Assembly: GCA_021797955.1 (NCBI GenBank)
Contig: JAJZYV010000004.1
Span: forward strand, 1-25,442
Length of the DNA: 25,442 nt
Reading direction: 5' to 3'
Source of the DNA: Thermoplasmata archaeon
GTDB lineage: Archaea > Thermoplasmatota > Thermoplasmata > Thermoplasmatales > Thermoplasmataceae
The notes under the pieces were generated by a model. That model was given only the letters and a program-made list of their open reading frames with translations. It was not told where the DNA came from and did not search any database. The position numbers and the translations under genes were made by a program. Shown here piece after piece: positions 7,678 to 15,885 of this stretch (position 1 is the stretch's first letter; each line of letters starts with the position of its first letter).

Positions 7678-8643
7678 TCAGGCTTTTAGGACTTCATCGA
7701 CTTTCCTTGCATTTGAAGATACTGATTCAACTGTCTTGTTCCACAAAGATTTTTCCTGTTCATTAAAATCAATCTTGAATATCTTTTCCACTCCATTTGA
7801 GCCTATGATTATAGGCAATCCAATGAACAAGCCATTTGCCCCGTAATGTTTGGCCATTTCCCCATCCATAAACGCTGCACATGGGATCATCCTTCTTTTG
7901 TCTTTCAGTACGGATTCAACCATCGCTGTTATTGATATCCCTGGGGCGTAATATGCGCTTCCTGTCTTAAGATAGTTAACGATTTCTCCGCCGCCAAATC
8001 TCGTTCTCTTGACTATCTCATCTATCTTTTCTTGGCTGAGTATTTTTTCTATTGGTATTCCGCCGACTGAAGAATATCGAACAAATGGAACCATATCATC
8101 ACCATGGCCACCGATTACAAACGCATTCACGTCAGTAACTGAAACTCCTATCTCCTCTGCAAGGAAAGTTCTAAATCTAGAACTATCAAGTGAACCTCCA
8201 AGTCCTATTATCTTCTTGGGATTAATCCCACTGACTTTTTGGAACGCATATGCCATGGTATCCGCAGGGTTAGAAACTATTACAACTATGGAATCGGGCG
8301 AGTATTTCTTTACATTTTCAGCAACATCCTTAATAATTTCAATATTTTTCGCCAGAAGATCATCTCTGCTCATCCCGGGCTTTCTGGCCAATCCTGCTGT
8401 AACTACTATTACATCAGAACCATCCATGTTAGAATAATTTGTTTTATCCACAGTTGTAAAACCCTTTATCTTACTGTCTGTCGCCCAATGGGGGGTTCCC
8501 TCCATCATGTCAAGAGCCTTTCCCTCTGGAACTCCTTCTATAACATCAAATAGAAAAACATCACCTAGGTCCCTAACTGCCAAAAATTGAGCGACTGAGG
8601 CTCCAACATTTCCTGCTCCTATTACTGATATCTTATTTCTCAT
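7678..8643 (-). CDS. mdh: Malate dehydrogenase, NAD-dependent (LDH-like type)
   Basis: A 321-aa member of the lactate/malate dehydrogenase family interconverting malate and oxaloacetate. The dinucleotide site GAGNVG is at 9-14, and the acidic D33 at the end of the second strand favours NAD. The substrate loop ARKPGMSRDDLL carries Arg87 and Arg93, which marks malate rather than lactate use. The catalytic Asp153/Arg156 are in SLDSSRF and His180 in GGHGDDMV. The ATG at 8643 is the first plausible start. TATA-like sequence lies 30-45 bases upstream in a region shared with the divergent small ORF/GvpD-like unit. Confidence 0.95.
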   Translation of the reverse strand: MRNKISVIGAGNVGASVAQFLAVRDLGDVFLFDVIEGVPEGKALDMMEGTPHWATDSKIKGFTTVDKTNYSNMDGSDVIVVTAGLARKPGMSRDDLLAKNIEIIKDVAENVKKYSPDSIVVIVSNPADTMAYAFQKVSGINPKKIIGLGGSLDSSRFRTFLAEEIGVSVTDVNAFVIGGHGDDMVPFVRYSSVGGIPIEKILSQEKIDEIVKRTRFGGGEIVNYLKTGSAYYAPGISITAMVESVLKDKRRMIPCAAFMDGEMAKHYGANGLFIGLPIIIGSNGVEKIFKIDFNEQEKSLWNKTVESVSSNARKVDEVLKA

Positions 8644-8808
8644 AAATCGATATGGCTATAATGGTTAAAGAATTATTTACTTTTAAATACAAATACCGTT
8701 TAACACAATTTATAACTTGAAAAGCATCGCAGTATTCGAATTAAATGCCATAAATTTATTGTAATCGATAAGTATAATATATACGGAAATAATTAACGTT
8801 TCTAAGTC
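8644..8808. promoter_or_regulatory. Divergent promoter region between mdh and the small ORF/GvpD-like unit
   Basis: About 165 very A+T-rich bases hold promoters in both directions. On the plus strand AGTATAATATATAC at 8771-8784 sits about 28-31 bases before ATG 8809. On the minus strand GTATTTAAAAGTAAATAATTC, about 8673-8693, is placed for mdh. No other gene is seen here. Confidence 0.5.
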
Positions 8809-8970
8809 ATGCTTAAAGAAAAATCTTCAGTCCACAGAAAAAATTCTGTGAAACTAAAATTTAATTCAGAATATTCAAAAACTTTTCACCAACATAACGG
8901 AAAAGACTATATCGTAAGGAATTCTTTACATGAGTTGAATTCTACAAAAACAGGTGACGCAAATGAGTGA
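8809..8970 (+). CDS. Small 53-aa protein overlapping the GvpD-like ATPase gene
   Basis: A 53-codon frame starting ATG 8809 (begins MLKEKSSVHRKNSVKLKF, ends NSTKTGDANE). It is basic in its first half and has no membrane segment or cysteine. A TATA box at 8771-8784 lies at the spacing for a leaderless mRNA starting at this ATG. Its TGA sits inside ATGAGTGA, overlapping the ATPase start by 8 bases, and the ATPase ribosome site GGTGA lies within its last codons. This arrangement suggests a real peptide or a coupling leader. I recognise no family. A 7-bp inverted repeat lies inside it at 8833-8850. Confidence 0.5.
   Translation: MLKEKSSVHRKNSVKLKFNSEYSKTFHQHNGKDYIVRNSLHELNSTKTGDANE
8833..8850. 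repeat. Inverted repeat CACAGAA-N4-TTCTGTG
   Basis: A perfect 7-bp inverted repeat with an AAAA loop, starting about 25 bases after the predicted transcript start of the small ORF/GvpD-like unit. It could be an operator or an RNA hairpin in the early coding region. Function is inferred only. Confidence 0.4.
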
Positions 8971-10411
8971 TCCTCTTGACATCTTTCACGAATTCTTCAA
9001 TCAGAAATTTGGGAAATCACTGATCGTGAAAGGAAGACCAGGTACTGGTAAGACTACTTTCAGCTTAGAAATAGCTTCACGACTATATGAAAATCAACCA
9101 ATTCATTTCTTATCTTCAAGATTTAATGATGAACCTCTAAAGGAGGCTTTTCCATTTATAGAAAAGATCTCATATAAAACCAATAAGGATAAGTTTGAGT
9201 TCACAGAACAATTTAATTATGTGAGCACTGACTCGTTACGAAAATTTGAAAAAATACTTGAAGAAAGAAACGTTGAAAAGGATTTCTCAGTCGGCAGCGG
9301 TCTCATCTTCGACATAAAAGAGGTAATTCCAGAGCTGAATGCAATGTATTCTTTCGTTGAGAACAATATTGACAAGGGTCCAGTGGTCATTCTCGATTCA
9401 ATTGAAGCAATAGCCCAAAAGTATAACATTGACGAGACTACACTTTTTTCTGTGATACAGAATGATCTTGTGGAGAAAAGTGGTGCTGGACTGATAGTGG
9501 TTCTTGAATCCACTTCAAACGATAAGCTGGAATACTTTTCTGACGGAGTTGTTACGATGAGTCTGGAAATAGACAATAACTACATGATAAGGAATATGAG
9601 AATAGAGAAGCTAAGGGGGCTTTCCCTTGGCTCCATGCCGTTCTTCAGCTATTCTCTACTCAACGGCAGATTTACCGTATTCCCTATCCTGTCTGGAGCC
9701 TATCCAAACAAGCAGATACCTCTTCCTGAGACAGAGGAGCACAGTCAATTTTCCATAAGCATGGGAAATGAGGATATTGCCAACGTAATTCCCGGAAAGA
9801 AAACCACCGTAGATGTCGGATCTCTGGTTTTGGTTCACAGAATGGAAATTTCAGACAGGACTGATTACGCTGTAAACTTAATCAAAAATACATTAATCAG
9901 GAGAACCATTGCAGATGAAAGGGGAGTTATTGATGCTTCATCAAGCAGTTACGAATCAGTAAAATTGCTTAACGCTACAATTGACCCGGAGCATCTCAAG
10001 CATTACATAACAGCAGAAAAAACAAAGAGAACCAATCCATATGTAATTAATCTTGAAGGGAAAAGTCTGATTGAAGATTTTACCAGTGAAGCAATTGAGT
10101 ATTTCACTGGTTCATCTAAAAGACCAAATGTGTATATTTTCTCAACCGATTTTCTTAATTTCACCTACGGTGAAAATTTCATCGGGGACTTTCTTGCTAT
10201 TCTTAACGAACTGAGGATTACGGGTACGGTATTCTTAATATGTGATGAGGACTTTTATAAAAAGATAAGTCACCATGCAACCTTTTCGATTCACATTCAC
10301 GACAAGGATGGGTTTACCTTCCTAAATAGTGGAGGGAATGAGCATTTCAATATCCAAAATGTTACCGATGAAACAGGATGGTCATCATACAAGCTATTAG
10401 AATCGGTTTAG
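8963..10411 (+). CDS. GvpD-like / KaiC-superfamily P-loop ATPase
   Basis: A 482-aa RecA/KaiC-like ATPase resembling the archaeal GvpD family. The Walker A motif GRPGTGKTT is at about 24-32, Walker B VVILD ends near residue 145, and RIEKLRG at about 212-218 is followed by an F-S-L-GRF-VFP segment typical of GvpD/KaiC-like proteins. The remaining half has no motif I recognise. The start is ATG 8963 with GGTGA at 8953-8957; the upstream in-frame GTG at 8954 lies in that ribosome site. No gas-vesicle genes are nearby, so a regulatory or signalling ATPase role is more likely than gas-vesicle control. It overlaps the small ORF upstream by 8 bases. Confidence 0.72.
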   Translation: MSDPLDIFHEFFNQKFGKSLIVKGRPGTGKTTFSLEIASRLYENQPIHFLSSRFNDEPLKEAFPFIEKISYKTNKDKFEFTEQFNYVSTDSLRKFEKILEERNVEKDFSVGSGLIFDIKEVIPELNAMYSFVENNIDKGPVVILDSIEAIAQKYNIDETTLFSVIQNDLVEKSGAGLIVVLESTSNDKLEYFSDGVVTMSLEIDNNYMIRNMRIEKLRGLSLGSMPFFSYSLLNGRFTVFPILSGAYPNKQIPLPETEEHSQFSISMGNEDIANVIPGKKTTVDVGSLVLVHRMEISDRTDYAVNLIKNTLIRRTIADERGVIDASSSSYESVKLLNATIDPEHLKHYITAEKTKRTNPYVINLEGKSLIEDFTSEAIEYFTGSSKRPNVYIFSTDFLNFTYGENFIGDFLAILNELRITGTVFLICDEDFYKKISHHATFSIHIHDKDGFTFLNSGGNEHFNIQNVTDETGWSSYKLLESV

Positions 10412-10430
10412 ATCGATTTTTGGCTTGATA

Positions 10431-10443
10431 GTTTGATATATTC
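10431..10443 (+). promoter_or_regulatory. TATA box for hemB
   Basis: GTTTGATATATTC is centred about 25 bases before ATG 10461, which predicts a leaderless hemB mRNA. Confidence 0.5.
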
Positions 10444-10460
10444 AAAAGCAATTTCTAACT

Positions 10461-11432
10461 ATGTTCCCTGAAAATAGACCCAGAAGGCTCAGAAGTTCAG
10501 AGATGATAAGAAGACTTGTCAAGGAAACTGGATTATATTTGGATAAACTGGTAATGCCGGTTTTTGTGGACGAAACAATCAAGAATCCTACGGATATAAA
10601 GAGCATGCCTGGGATAAAAAGTTACGATTTGGCAAGTTTAAAAGACTACGCAAAAGTGCTGAAAAACTTGGGAGTAAAAAATGTGCTCCTATTCGGGGTT
10701 CCGGCAGAAAAGGATCAAGTGGGCTCACAGTCATACGCTGAAAATGGGATAGTTCAAAAAGCTGTTCCAATTTTGAAGGGTGAAGGTTTATTGGTAATGA
10801 CTGATCTTTGTATGTGTGAATACACTAGTCATGGACATTGTGGCATTACCAGAAACAATGTGGTGGAAAACGATATAACACTGGAATATTATGGGAAAAT
10901 AGCTGTCAGTCAGGCTAAAGCAGGAGCCGAAGTTATTGCCCCTAGCGGCATGATGGACGGGCAGGTAGCTAAAATAAGAAAAGAACTTGACGAGAATGGT
11001 TTCCCTGAAATTCCAATCATGGCATATTCGGCAAAATATTCTTCAGCACTTTATGGGCCCTTCAGGGATGCTGCGAAATCAACACCTTCTTTCGGGAACA
11101 GAAAGTCGTACCAGATGGACTGGGCAAACTCGAAGGAAGCTTTAAGGGAAATTGACCTGGATGTGAAGGAAGGGGCGGACATAATAATGGTAAAACCTGG
11201 CATGTTTTATCTGGATGTTGTAAAGGAGGCATCTGAAAAGTTTCTCCAACCACTGGCCGTTTACGGTGTCAGTGGAGAGTATTCAATGATAATGAATGCA
11301 ATCAACGATGGATTGCTCAGTGAAGAAGTGATATTGGAGTATGTCACATCAATATTCAGATCAGGAGCAGATATTGTCATTACTTATTTCACTGAATATC
11401 TCCACGGCCATTTAGGGAAAAATTTAAATTAA
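10461..11432 (+). CDS. hemB: Porphobilinogen synthase (delta-aminolevulinate dehydratase)
   Basis: A 323-aa enzyme, normal length, condensing two 5-aminolevulinate molecules to porphobilinogen in haem/tetrapyrrole synthesis. The catalytic metal site DLCMCEYTSHGHCG carries Cys117, Cys119 and Cys127, which marks the zinc-dependent type. The Schiff-base lysines are Lys192 (YSAKYSSALYGPFRDA) and Lys245 (IMVKPG). The N-terminal PRRLR and VMPVFV stretches are also typical. ATG 10461 fits a leaderless transcript from the TATA box at 10431-10443. No other haem genes lie alongside; the next gene is an M61 peptidase 29 bases downstream. Confidence 0.97.
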   Translation: MFPENRPRRLRSSEMIRRLVKETGLYLDKLVMPVFVDETIKNPTDIKSMPGIKSYDLASLKDYAKVLKNLGVKNVLLFGVPAEKDQVGSQSYAENGIVQKAVPILKGEGLLVMTDLCMCEYTSHGHCGITRNNVVENDITLEYYGKIAVSQAKAGAEVIAPSGMMDGQVAKIRKELDENGFPEIPIMAYSAKYSSALYGPFRDAAKSTPSFGNRKSYQMDWANSKEALREIDLDVKEGADIIMVKPGMFYLDVVKEASEKFLQPLAVYGVSGEYSMIMNAINDGLLSEEVILEYVTSIFRSGADIVITYFTEYLHGHLGKNLN

Positions 11433-11461
11433 AACCTAAAATCGACCATGAGGAACTATCA

Positions 11462-13219
11462 ATGAAAGTCCTTTACATTCTAGAAATGAGGGAACCATCT
11501 ACAGGATTCTTTCAGGTAACAATGAACGTGGATTCGGTTTCTGAGGATATAACAATGGTCACAATGCCAGCATGGACTCCTGGATCATATTCCATAAGGG
11601 ATTACAGCAGAAACGTCAGGATGCTCAAGGTAAAAACCGAGGAAAATGAAACAATAGATATCCAGAGAAAAGATAAATCCACCTGGAAATTACTTAATGG
11701 AAACCATAAAAGCTTCATTATCTCTTATGAGGTTTATGCAGGAGAATTAAATGTCAGGGGGAGCCACCTTGATACCACTCATGGATACCTTAATGGAACC
11801 AACGTTTTCATGTATCTGGAAGGATACAAGGATCAGTCTGTGGAACTTCTGATCAAGCCCTATGAAAATTGGAAAATATCCACCGGAATGGAAAAAATAG
11901 GAGAAAACAGATTTAGGGCAACAAATTATGATATTTTTTCTGACTGTCCTATTGAAATAGGAAATCACAGATCACTTCTTTTCACAGTTGACGGAAAAGA
12001 GCATGAAATCGCAATTTATGGTTCGGGTAATGAAAATACCAGCCGCTTAGTTGAAGATCTTAAGAAGATTGTTGAAACAGCAAGGTCCATCTTTGGCTCA
12101 ATACCATATAAGAGATACGTTTTCATCATTCATCTAATGAATAATGGTGGCGATGGATTGGAGCATCTTAATTCTACCACAATAGGGGCTTCAATGTTCA
12201 CATTCGGAAACAAGGAGGACTATCACGCCTTTTTATCCTTAGTTTCGCACGAATATTTCCACTTATGGAATGTAAAAAGAATCAGGCCAGTAGAACTGGG
12301 ACCATTTAATTACAAAGAAGAAAACTACACCACATTACTGTGGGTATCTGAGGGAATAACGAACTTTTTTGGAATGATAATTTTACTAAGATCAGGGTTA
12401 ATTTCTAAGGAAGAATACTATGAGCATCTCTGTAAAATGTTCAGAGCATACGACATGACGCCAGGTAAAAATTATGAGTCTGCGTCCGATTCTTCTTTTG
12501 ATGCTTGGATAAAGTTGTATCGGTCATCCCCAAATAACATTAACAGCTACGTTTCATATTATCTAAAAGGTGAAATACTGGGGTTAATGCTAAGTAACAG
12601 AATTAGTGAATATACTAAAGGATCAAAAAACCTTGACGAAGTCTTTAAACATCTTATTGATAAATATAATAAAGATGGCAAGGGGTTTACAGAAAAGGAT
12701 TTTATGCAGTCACTTTCTGAAGTTTCTGCACTTGATTTCCAGCCGTTTTTCCAAAAATATGTAAGAGGAACCGATAGTATTGATTTCGAGGCTGAGGCTA
12801 ATAGATTGGGTTTAGAACTTCAATTTAAGTATTCAGATAAGGAAGTAGATCAGGTTAAGGGATATGGGTATCTTGGCCTAATTCTTCCAAAAGAATCCAA
12901 TATTGTTGAGGCAGTACTGGAAGACTCTGCGGCCCAAAAGGCAGGTATATTCCCGGGGGATGAAATAGTCGCCATAAACAATTTCAAAATGGGAAACATG
13001 TTTTCCACGCCTTTGAGGAAAAGGGGTAGGTCTCCACTTACAGATTGTTTGAAGGATTCTAAACCAGGAGACTTGACTAGGATTGCATTATTCAGAAGAG
13101 GAATTTTGATGAATTTTGAGGCTATTTTAGGCAGAGCTCCACATGATCTTTATGAAATATCGGAAAAGAATGAAGATGAGAATCTGATTAAAATTCGGGA
13201 CAAAGTACTTTTTGGTTAA
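11462..13219 (+). CDS. M61-family metallopeptidase with C-terminal PDZ domain
   Basis: A 585-aa M61 (glycyl aminopeptidase-like) zinc peptidase. The N-terminal beta domain contains MPAWTPGSYSIRDYSRNVR near residues 35-53. The catalytic domain has NNGGDGLEHLNS at about 227-238, HEYFH (zinc His263 and His267, catalytic Glu264) and WVSEG (third ligand Glu297). A PDZ domain spans about 470-565 (GYLGL..., AAQKAGIFPGDEIVAINN). No signal peptide is visible, so it is probably cytoplasmic, as with tricorn-like peptide trimming enzymes, though this is inference. A GAGGA ribosome site precedes ATG 11462. It may be co-transcribed with hemB or use TATA-like sequence at about 11420-11437. Confidence 0.92.
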   Translation: MKVLYILEMREPSTGFFQVTMNVDSVSEDITMVTMPAWTPGSYSIRDYSRNVRMLKVKTEENETIDIQRKDKSTWKLLNGNHKSFIISYEVYAGELNVRGSHLDTTHGYLNGTNVFMYLEGYKDQSVELLIKPYENWKISTGMEKIGENRFRATNYDIFSDCPIEIGNHRSLLFTVDGKEHEIAIYGSGNENTSRLVEDLKKIVETARSIFGSIPYKRYVFIIHLMNNGGDGLEHLNSTTIGASMFTFGNKEDYHAFLSLVSHEYFHLWNVKRIRPVELGPFNYKEENYTTLLWVSEGITNFFGMIILLRSGLISKEEYYEHLCKMFRAYDMTPGKNYESASDSSFDAWIKLYRSSPNNINSYVSYYLKGEILGLMLSNRISEYTKGSKNLDEVFKHLIDKYNKDGKGFTEKDFMQSLSEVSALDFQPFFQKYVRGTDSIDFEAEANRLGLELQFKYSDKEVDQVKGYGYLGLILPKESNIVEAVLEDSAAQKAGIFPGDEIVAINNFKMGNMFSTPLRKRGRSPLTDCLKDSKPGDLTRIALFRRGILMNFEAILGRAPHDLYEISEKNEDENLIKIRDKVLFG

Positions 13220-13242
13220 AAAAACCTTTTAGAATTTGGAAT

Positions 13243-13254
13243 AAAAATAATATA
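13243..13254 (+). promoter_or_regulatory. TATA box for the COG1395 regulator gene
   Basis: AAAAATAATATA is centred about 30 bases before TTG 13279, which supports a leaderless mRNA with a TTG start codon. Confidence 0.5.
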
Positions 13255-13278
13255 CTTCTTTAGAGATCAGCATGCGAA

Positions 13279-14238
13279 TTGGAAGATTTTAAAACTTGGG
13301 CAATCAGGAAAGTCTTGGAGGAAAGTTCCAAGGGAGGATACACTCCAATTAGAATGGACTTAGATGGAGCCATATCCTTTGATATAGTTGCTAAAAGGGA
13401 TAATGAGATTATGGCAATCAAAATTATCTATAACATTGACACCCTTAAGCCCGAAATTGCAAATGATCTAAAAAGGATCTCCATACGACTGGAAATGCAA
13501 GTACTTGTTATAGGATCAAGATCTGGAACAGGTATACTTGAAGATGGAGTAATGTATTTCAGGTATCAAATACCGATTATGAATATGTGGACGTTCAGGG
13601 AATATATTGAAGGCAAAAAACCAGTAACTTACTCGGGTCCTGGCGGTTATTATGTGCACATAGACGGTAAAAAAATGCAGGAGCTGAGAACAAGCAAGGG
13701 AAAGTCCATAGGATACCTGTCGGGCAAAATAGGTATTTCCAGAAGGTCAATTTCTCTGTATGAAACAGGAAATTCCACTACGCTGGATGTATACAGAAAA
13801 TTAAGTGAATTAATGGAAGAAGATTTAAGCACAAGTCTAGACATAATGGAAATTTGTAAGCAGTGGGTAAAGGAACCCGAGAATGATGAAGAATATTTGA
13901 CCGGATTTATGGGGCAGGTAAGGGAAACACTGAAGGGTATTGGTCTTCTGACCGAGTTCTTTAGTAAATCTCCCTTCGACGCAATCTCAGAAGAAAAAAA
14001 GGAATCTCTATTCGTAATGGACATAAATCAGGGAGAAAACTACATAGAAAGAAGAATTTCTACCCTTAAAAATCTCTGCAATATTTTGGAGAGGGATCCT
14101 GTTGTTATTTCAATAGAAAACACATTTAGAGACAGCATAGGGGGTGTTTCAATATTTTCTCTAAGTGAACTAAAATCCATTGAAAATTCCGAAAGCATAA
14201 GAAGAAAGATAGAATCTGTCAAAGAAAGCGGTTATTGA
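13279..14238 (+). CDS. Putative HTH-type transcriptional regulator (COG1395-like)
   Basis: A 319-aa archaeal protein. Residues about 1-120 form an alpha/beta domain (DLDGAISFDIVAKR, AIKIIYNID, VLVIGSRSG) that looks like the nuclease-like fold found N-terminal in this family. Residues about 130-182 form a Cro/C1-type helix-turn-helix (SIGYLSGKIGISRRSISLYE). A mostly helical C-terminal region follows. COG1395 proteins are conserved across Euryarchaeota as putative DNA-binding regulators. The start is TTG 13279, placed about 30 bases after a TATA box; no in-frame ATG fits better. The stop overlaps the possible TTG of the next gene, so the two genes form an operon. Targets are unknown. Confidence 0.82.
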   Translation: MEDFKTWAIRKVLEESSKGGYTPIRMDLDGAISFDIVAKRDNEIMAIKIIYNIDTLKPEIANDLKRISIRLEMQVLVIGSRSGTGILEDGVMYFRYQIPIMNMWTFREYIEGKKPVTYSGPGGYYVHIDGKKMQELRTSKGKSIGYLSGKIGISRRSISLYETGNSTTLDVYRKLSELMEEDLSTSLDIMEICKQWVKEPENDEEYLTGFMGQVRETLKGIGLLTEFFSKSPFDAISEEKKESLFVMDINQGENYIERRISTLKNLCNILERDPVVISIENTFRDSIGGVSIFSLSELKSIENSESIRRKIESVKESGY

Positions 14239-14243
14239 TTTTC

Positions 14244-14873
14244 ATGGAAGTTCTCGAGGTAAAAAGAGGAAAAAAGAGAATGATTGTTGCCCTTGGAATT
14301 AAAGGGCTGGTATCTGAGGGTGAAAAGCTGAAGGATCTGATGGTGTCCTTCGAACCTGGTAAAATACTGATAGGCATATCTCCAGAGGAGGCAACGGGAT
14401 TAATGGAATTTGTAAAGGATCCTTTTGAAATTCAAATGAGTGACTTTGAGCTTATTTACGGAACAATCCTCCTTAAATTTGGAGAAGTTGAGACACCTCC
14501 CCCAATATTCACTCAGGCCGTACTTTACGCTCAATCTAAGTCAATCCCTGTAGTTGGACTCGATCTTGATGAAGAAACATTTGGAAACCATTATGAAGAG
14601 GAATACTCGGTATCCCAGATGGTGGGTTACATAACAAAAAAAAGGAAATTGAAGCACAAGAATTTCAATCTTCATTCTCCTGAAGAATTTGTTATGGATT
14701 GGAAGCAGGAAATGGAGAGAACGAGGGCAATGAACAAAATGGAAAGACTGAGGGAGGAAGCGATCCTTAACAATTTGGAAAGTCACTTCTCCGAGTCAAC
14801 CGAAGAAAGAATTTTCGCAATCATTGAGTATGAATTTTCTGAATCCATTAAGACAAAGGTCAGATCAATGTGA
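14244..14873 (+). CDS. Conserved-looking protein of unknown function, regulator-linked
   Basis: A 209-aa soluble protein (ATG 14244; an in-frame TTG at 14235 would overlap the previous stop as TTGA). The first 120 residues alternate strands and helices (MIVALGIKGLVSEG, GKILIGISPEEA, IPVVGLDLDEETFG). From about 125 the protein becomes charged, helical and lysine/arginine-rich. The PPPIFTQAV...IPVVGLDLDEE segment faintly recalls TraB/PrgY-like proteins, but the key histidine motif is absent, so I do not assign it. It is in the same operon as the COG1395 regulator and may work with it. Its last 9 bases overlap the convergent rlmE gene. Confidence 0.7.
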   Translation: MEVLEVKRGKKRMIVALGIKGLVSEGEKLKDLMVSFEPGKILIGISPEEATGLMEFVKDPFEIQMSDFELIYGTILLKFGEVETPPPIFTQAVLYAQSKSIPVVGLDLDEETFGNHYEEEYSVSQMVGYITKKRKLKHKNFNLHSPEEFVMDWKQEMERTRAMNKMERLREEAILNNLESHFSESTEERIFAIIEYEFSESIKTKVRSM

Positions 14874-15452
14874 ATCAATTAGACCTGCAAAAAAGATATA
14901 GATCTCGCTGCTTTCACTTCTGGAAACACTTGGCTTGGTTATGTAATTTCTCTTAAAGTAACCCTTGTATTTATCCACAAATTCCTTGGTATACTGTCCC
15001 TGAAACTGTTTCAGCAGCATATTCCCACCCACTCGAAGAACTTTAATGCCCTGATCTACTATTGAATTGCAAATATCTATGGAGAGTGAATGATCCCTGT
15101 CATGCTGTCCTGTTGTATGTGCCATTGCATCGGAAAGGATTAAATCAACCTTCAGGCCAGATAATTTATCCTTAACATCAACCCAAGTATTCTCCTTTGT
15201 TACATCCCCTTTCACGAAGATTGGAAAGTCGTCAGTTTTTTTCCCTGCTATATCAACGCATAATAAGAATTCAGGCTCTGTTTCCAGAAGTACATCAGTC
15301 CAACCTCCAGGGGAAGAACCAATCTCAATTACTTTTCTTGCTCTGTCTAAAATGCCGAATTTTCCATTAATCTCTAGCAACTTGTAGGCAGCACGGCTTC
15401 TGTATCCAGTCTTTTTTGCCAATTTATAATATTTATCCTTATGATCCTTCAT
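14865..15452 (-). CDS. rlmE: 23S rRNA 2'-O-ribose methyltransferase, RlmE/FtsJ family
   Basis: A 195-aa SAM-dependent methyltransferase. The SAM site is EIGSSPGGW at 43-51. The catalytic K-D-K-E tetrad is visible as Lys24 (YRSRAAYKLLEI), Asp108 (LILSDAM), Lys148 (LLKQFQG) and Glu183 (SSEIYI). In archaea these enzymes methylate the A-loop uridine of 23S rRNA. The ATG overlaps the gcvH stop (ATGA, 15449-15452), so rRNA modification is translationally tied to gcvH. There is no TRAM domain; some archaeal homologues carry one. It ends convergently with a 9-base overlap against the plus-strand neighbour. Confidence 0.94.
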   Translation of the reverse strand: MKDHKDKYYKLAKKTGYRSRAAYKLLEINGKFGILDRARKVIEIGSSPGGWTDVLLETEPEFLLCVDIAGKKTDDFPIFVKGDVTKENTWVDVKDKLSGLKVDLILSDAMAHTTGQHDRDHSLSIDICNSIVDQGIKVLRVGGNMLLKQFQGQYTKEFVDKYKGYFKRNYITKPSVSRSESSEIYIFFAGLIDSH

Positions 15453-15823
15453 TTCTCAATTAATTCTCTATATTTCTCCGGAGTCAATAGATTTTCTGCT
15501 TTAGAACTTAATTTTATCCTCACAAGCCATGTTCCATATGGATCTTCATTAATAGATTCAGGTTTGTTTACAAGAATATCATTGGTCTGAACCACTTCCC
15601 CGTTAACCGGGCAAAAGACATCTTCCGCTGATTTAACTGATTCTACTGAAAGCAAGACTTCCCCATTCCTAACGACCTTTCCAGGTTTGGGTAGATCTAC
15701 AAAAACAATGTCAGTTAACTGTCTCTGGGCAAAATCAGTTATTCCAATCTCCACTATTCCCTCCTCACCCTTAATCCATTCATGGGTTTTTGTATATTTA
15801 AAATCTGCAGGAATTTTCTCCAT
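15449..15823 (-). CDS. gcvH: Glycine cleavage system H protein
   Basis: A 124-aa lipoyl carrier, normal length, shuttling the aminomethyl group from the P protein to the T protein. The lipoylated lysine is Lys64 in LLSVESVKSAEDVF. Other signatures are KYTKTHEWI at the N-terminus, IGITDFAQRQLTDIVFVDLP, and NEDPYGTWL near the end. ATG 15823 is the natural start. A/T-rich TATA candidates lie at about 15845-15871, and none is clearly best. It leads a two-gene operon with rlmE, about 11 kb from gcvPA-gcvPB, so the glycine cleavage genes are dispersed. Confidence 0.96.
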   Translation of the reverse strand: MEKIPADFKYTKTHEWIKGEEGIVEIGITDFAQRQLTDIVFVDLPKPGKVVRNGEVLLSVESVKSAEDVFCPVNGEVVQTNDILVNKPESINEDPYGTWLVRIKLSSKAENLLTPEKYRELIEK

Positions 15824-15885
15824 AAGTGGGTTAATTAAGTGGAGTAATTAAGCGTTCTTTATTTTTTATTTGAAGGAATTCAGAA

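Noticed and set aside
8009..8553. Plus-strand frames of 104-142 codons over the malate dehydrogenase gene
   Set aside because: Antisense shadows of a gene with a complete set of catalytic residues.
13214..13230. GGTT-A-run-AACC followed by TTTT after the M61 peptidase gene, considered as a terminator
   Set aside because: The stem is only 4 bp. Archaeal termination mostly relies on T-runs, and this one is just four bases.
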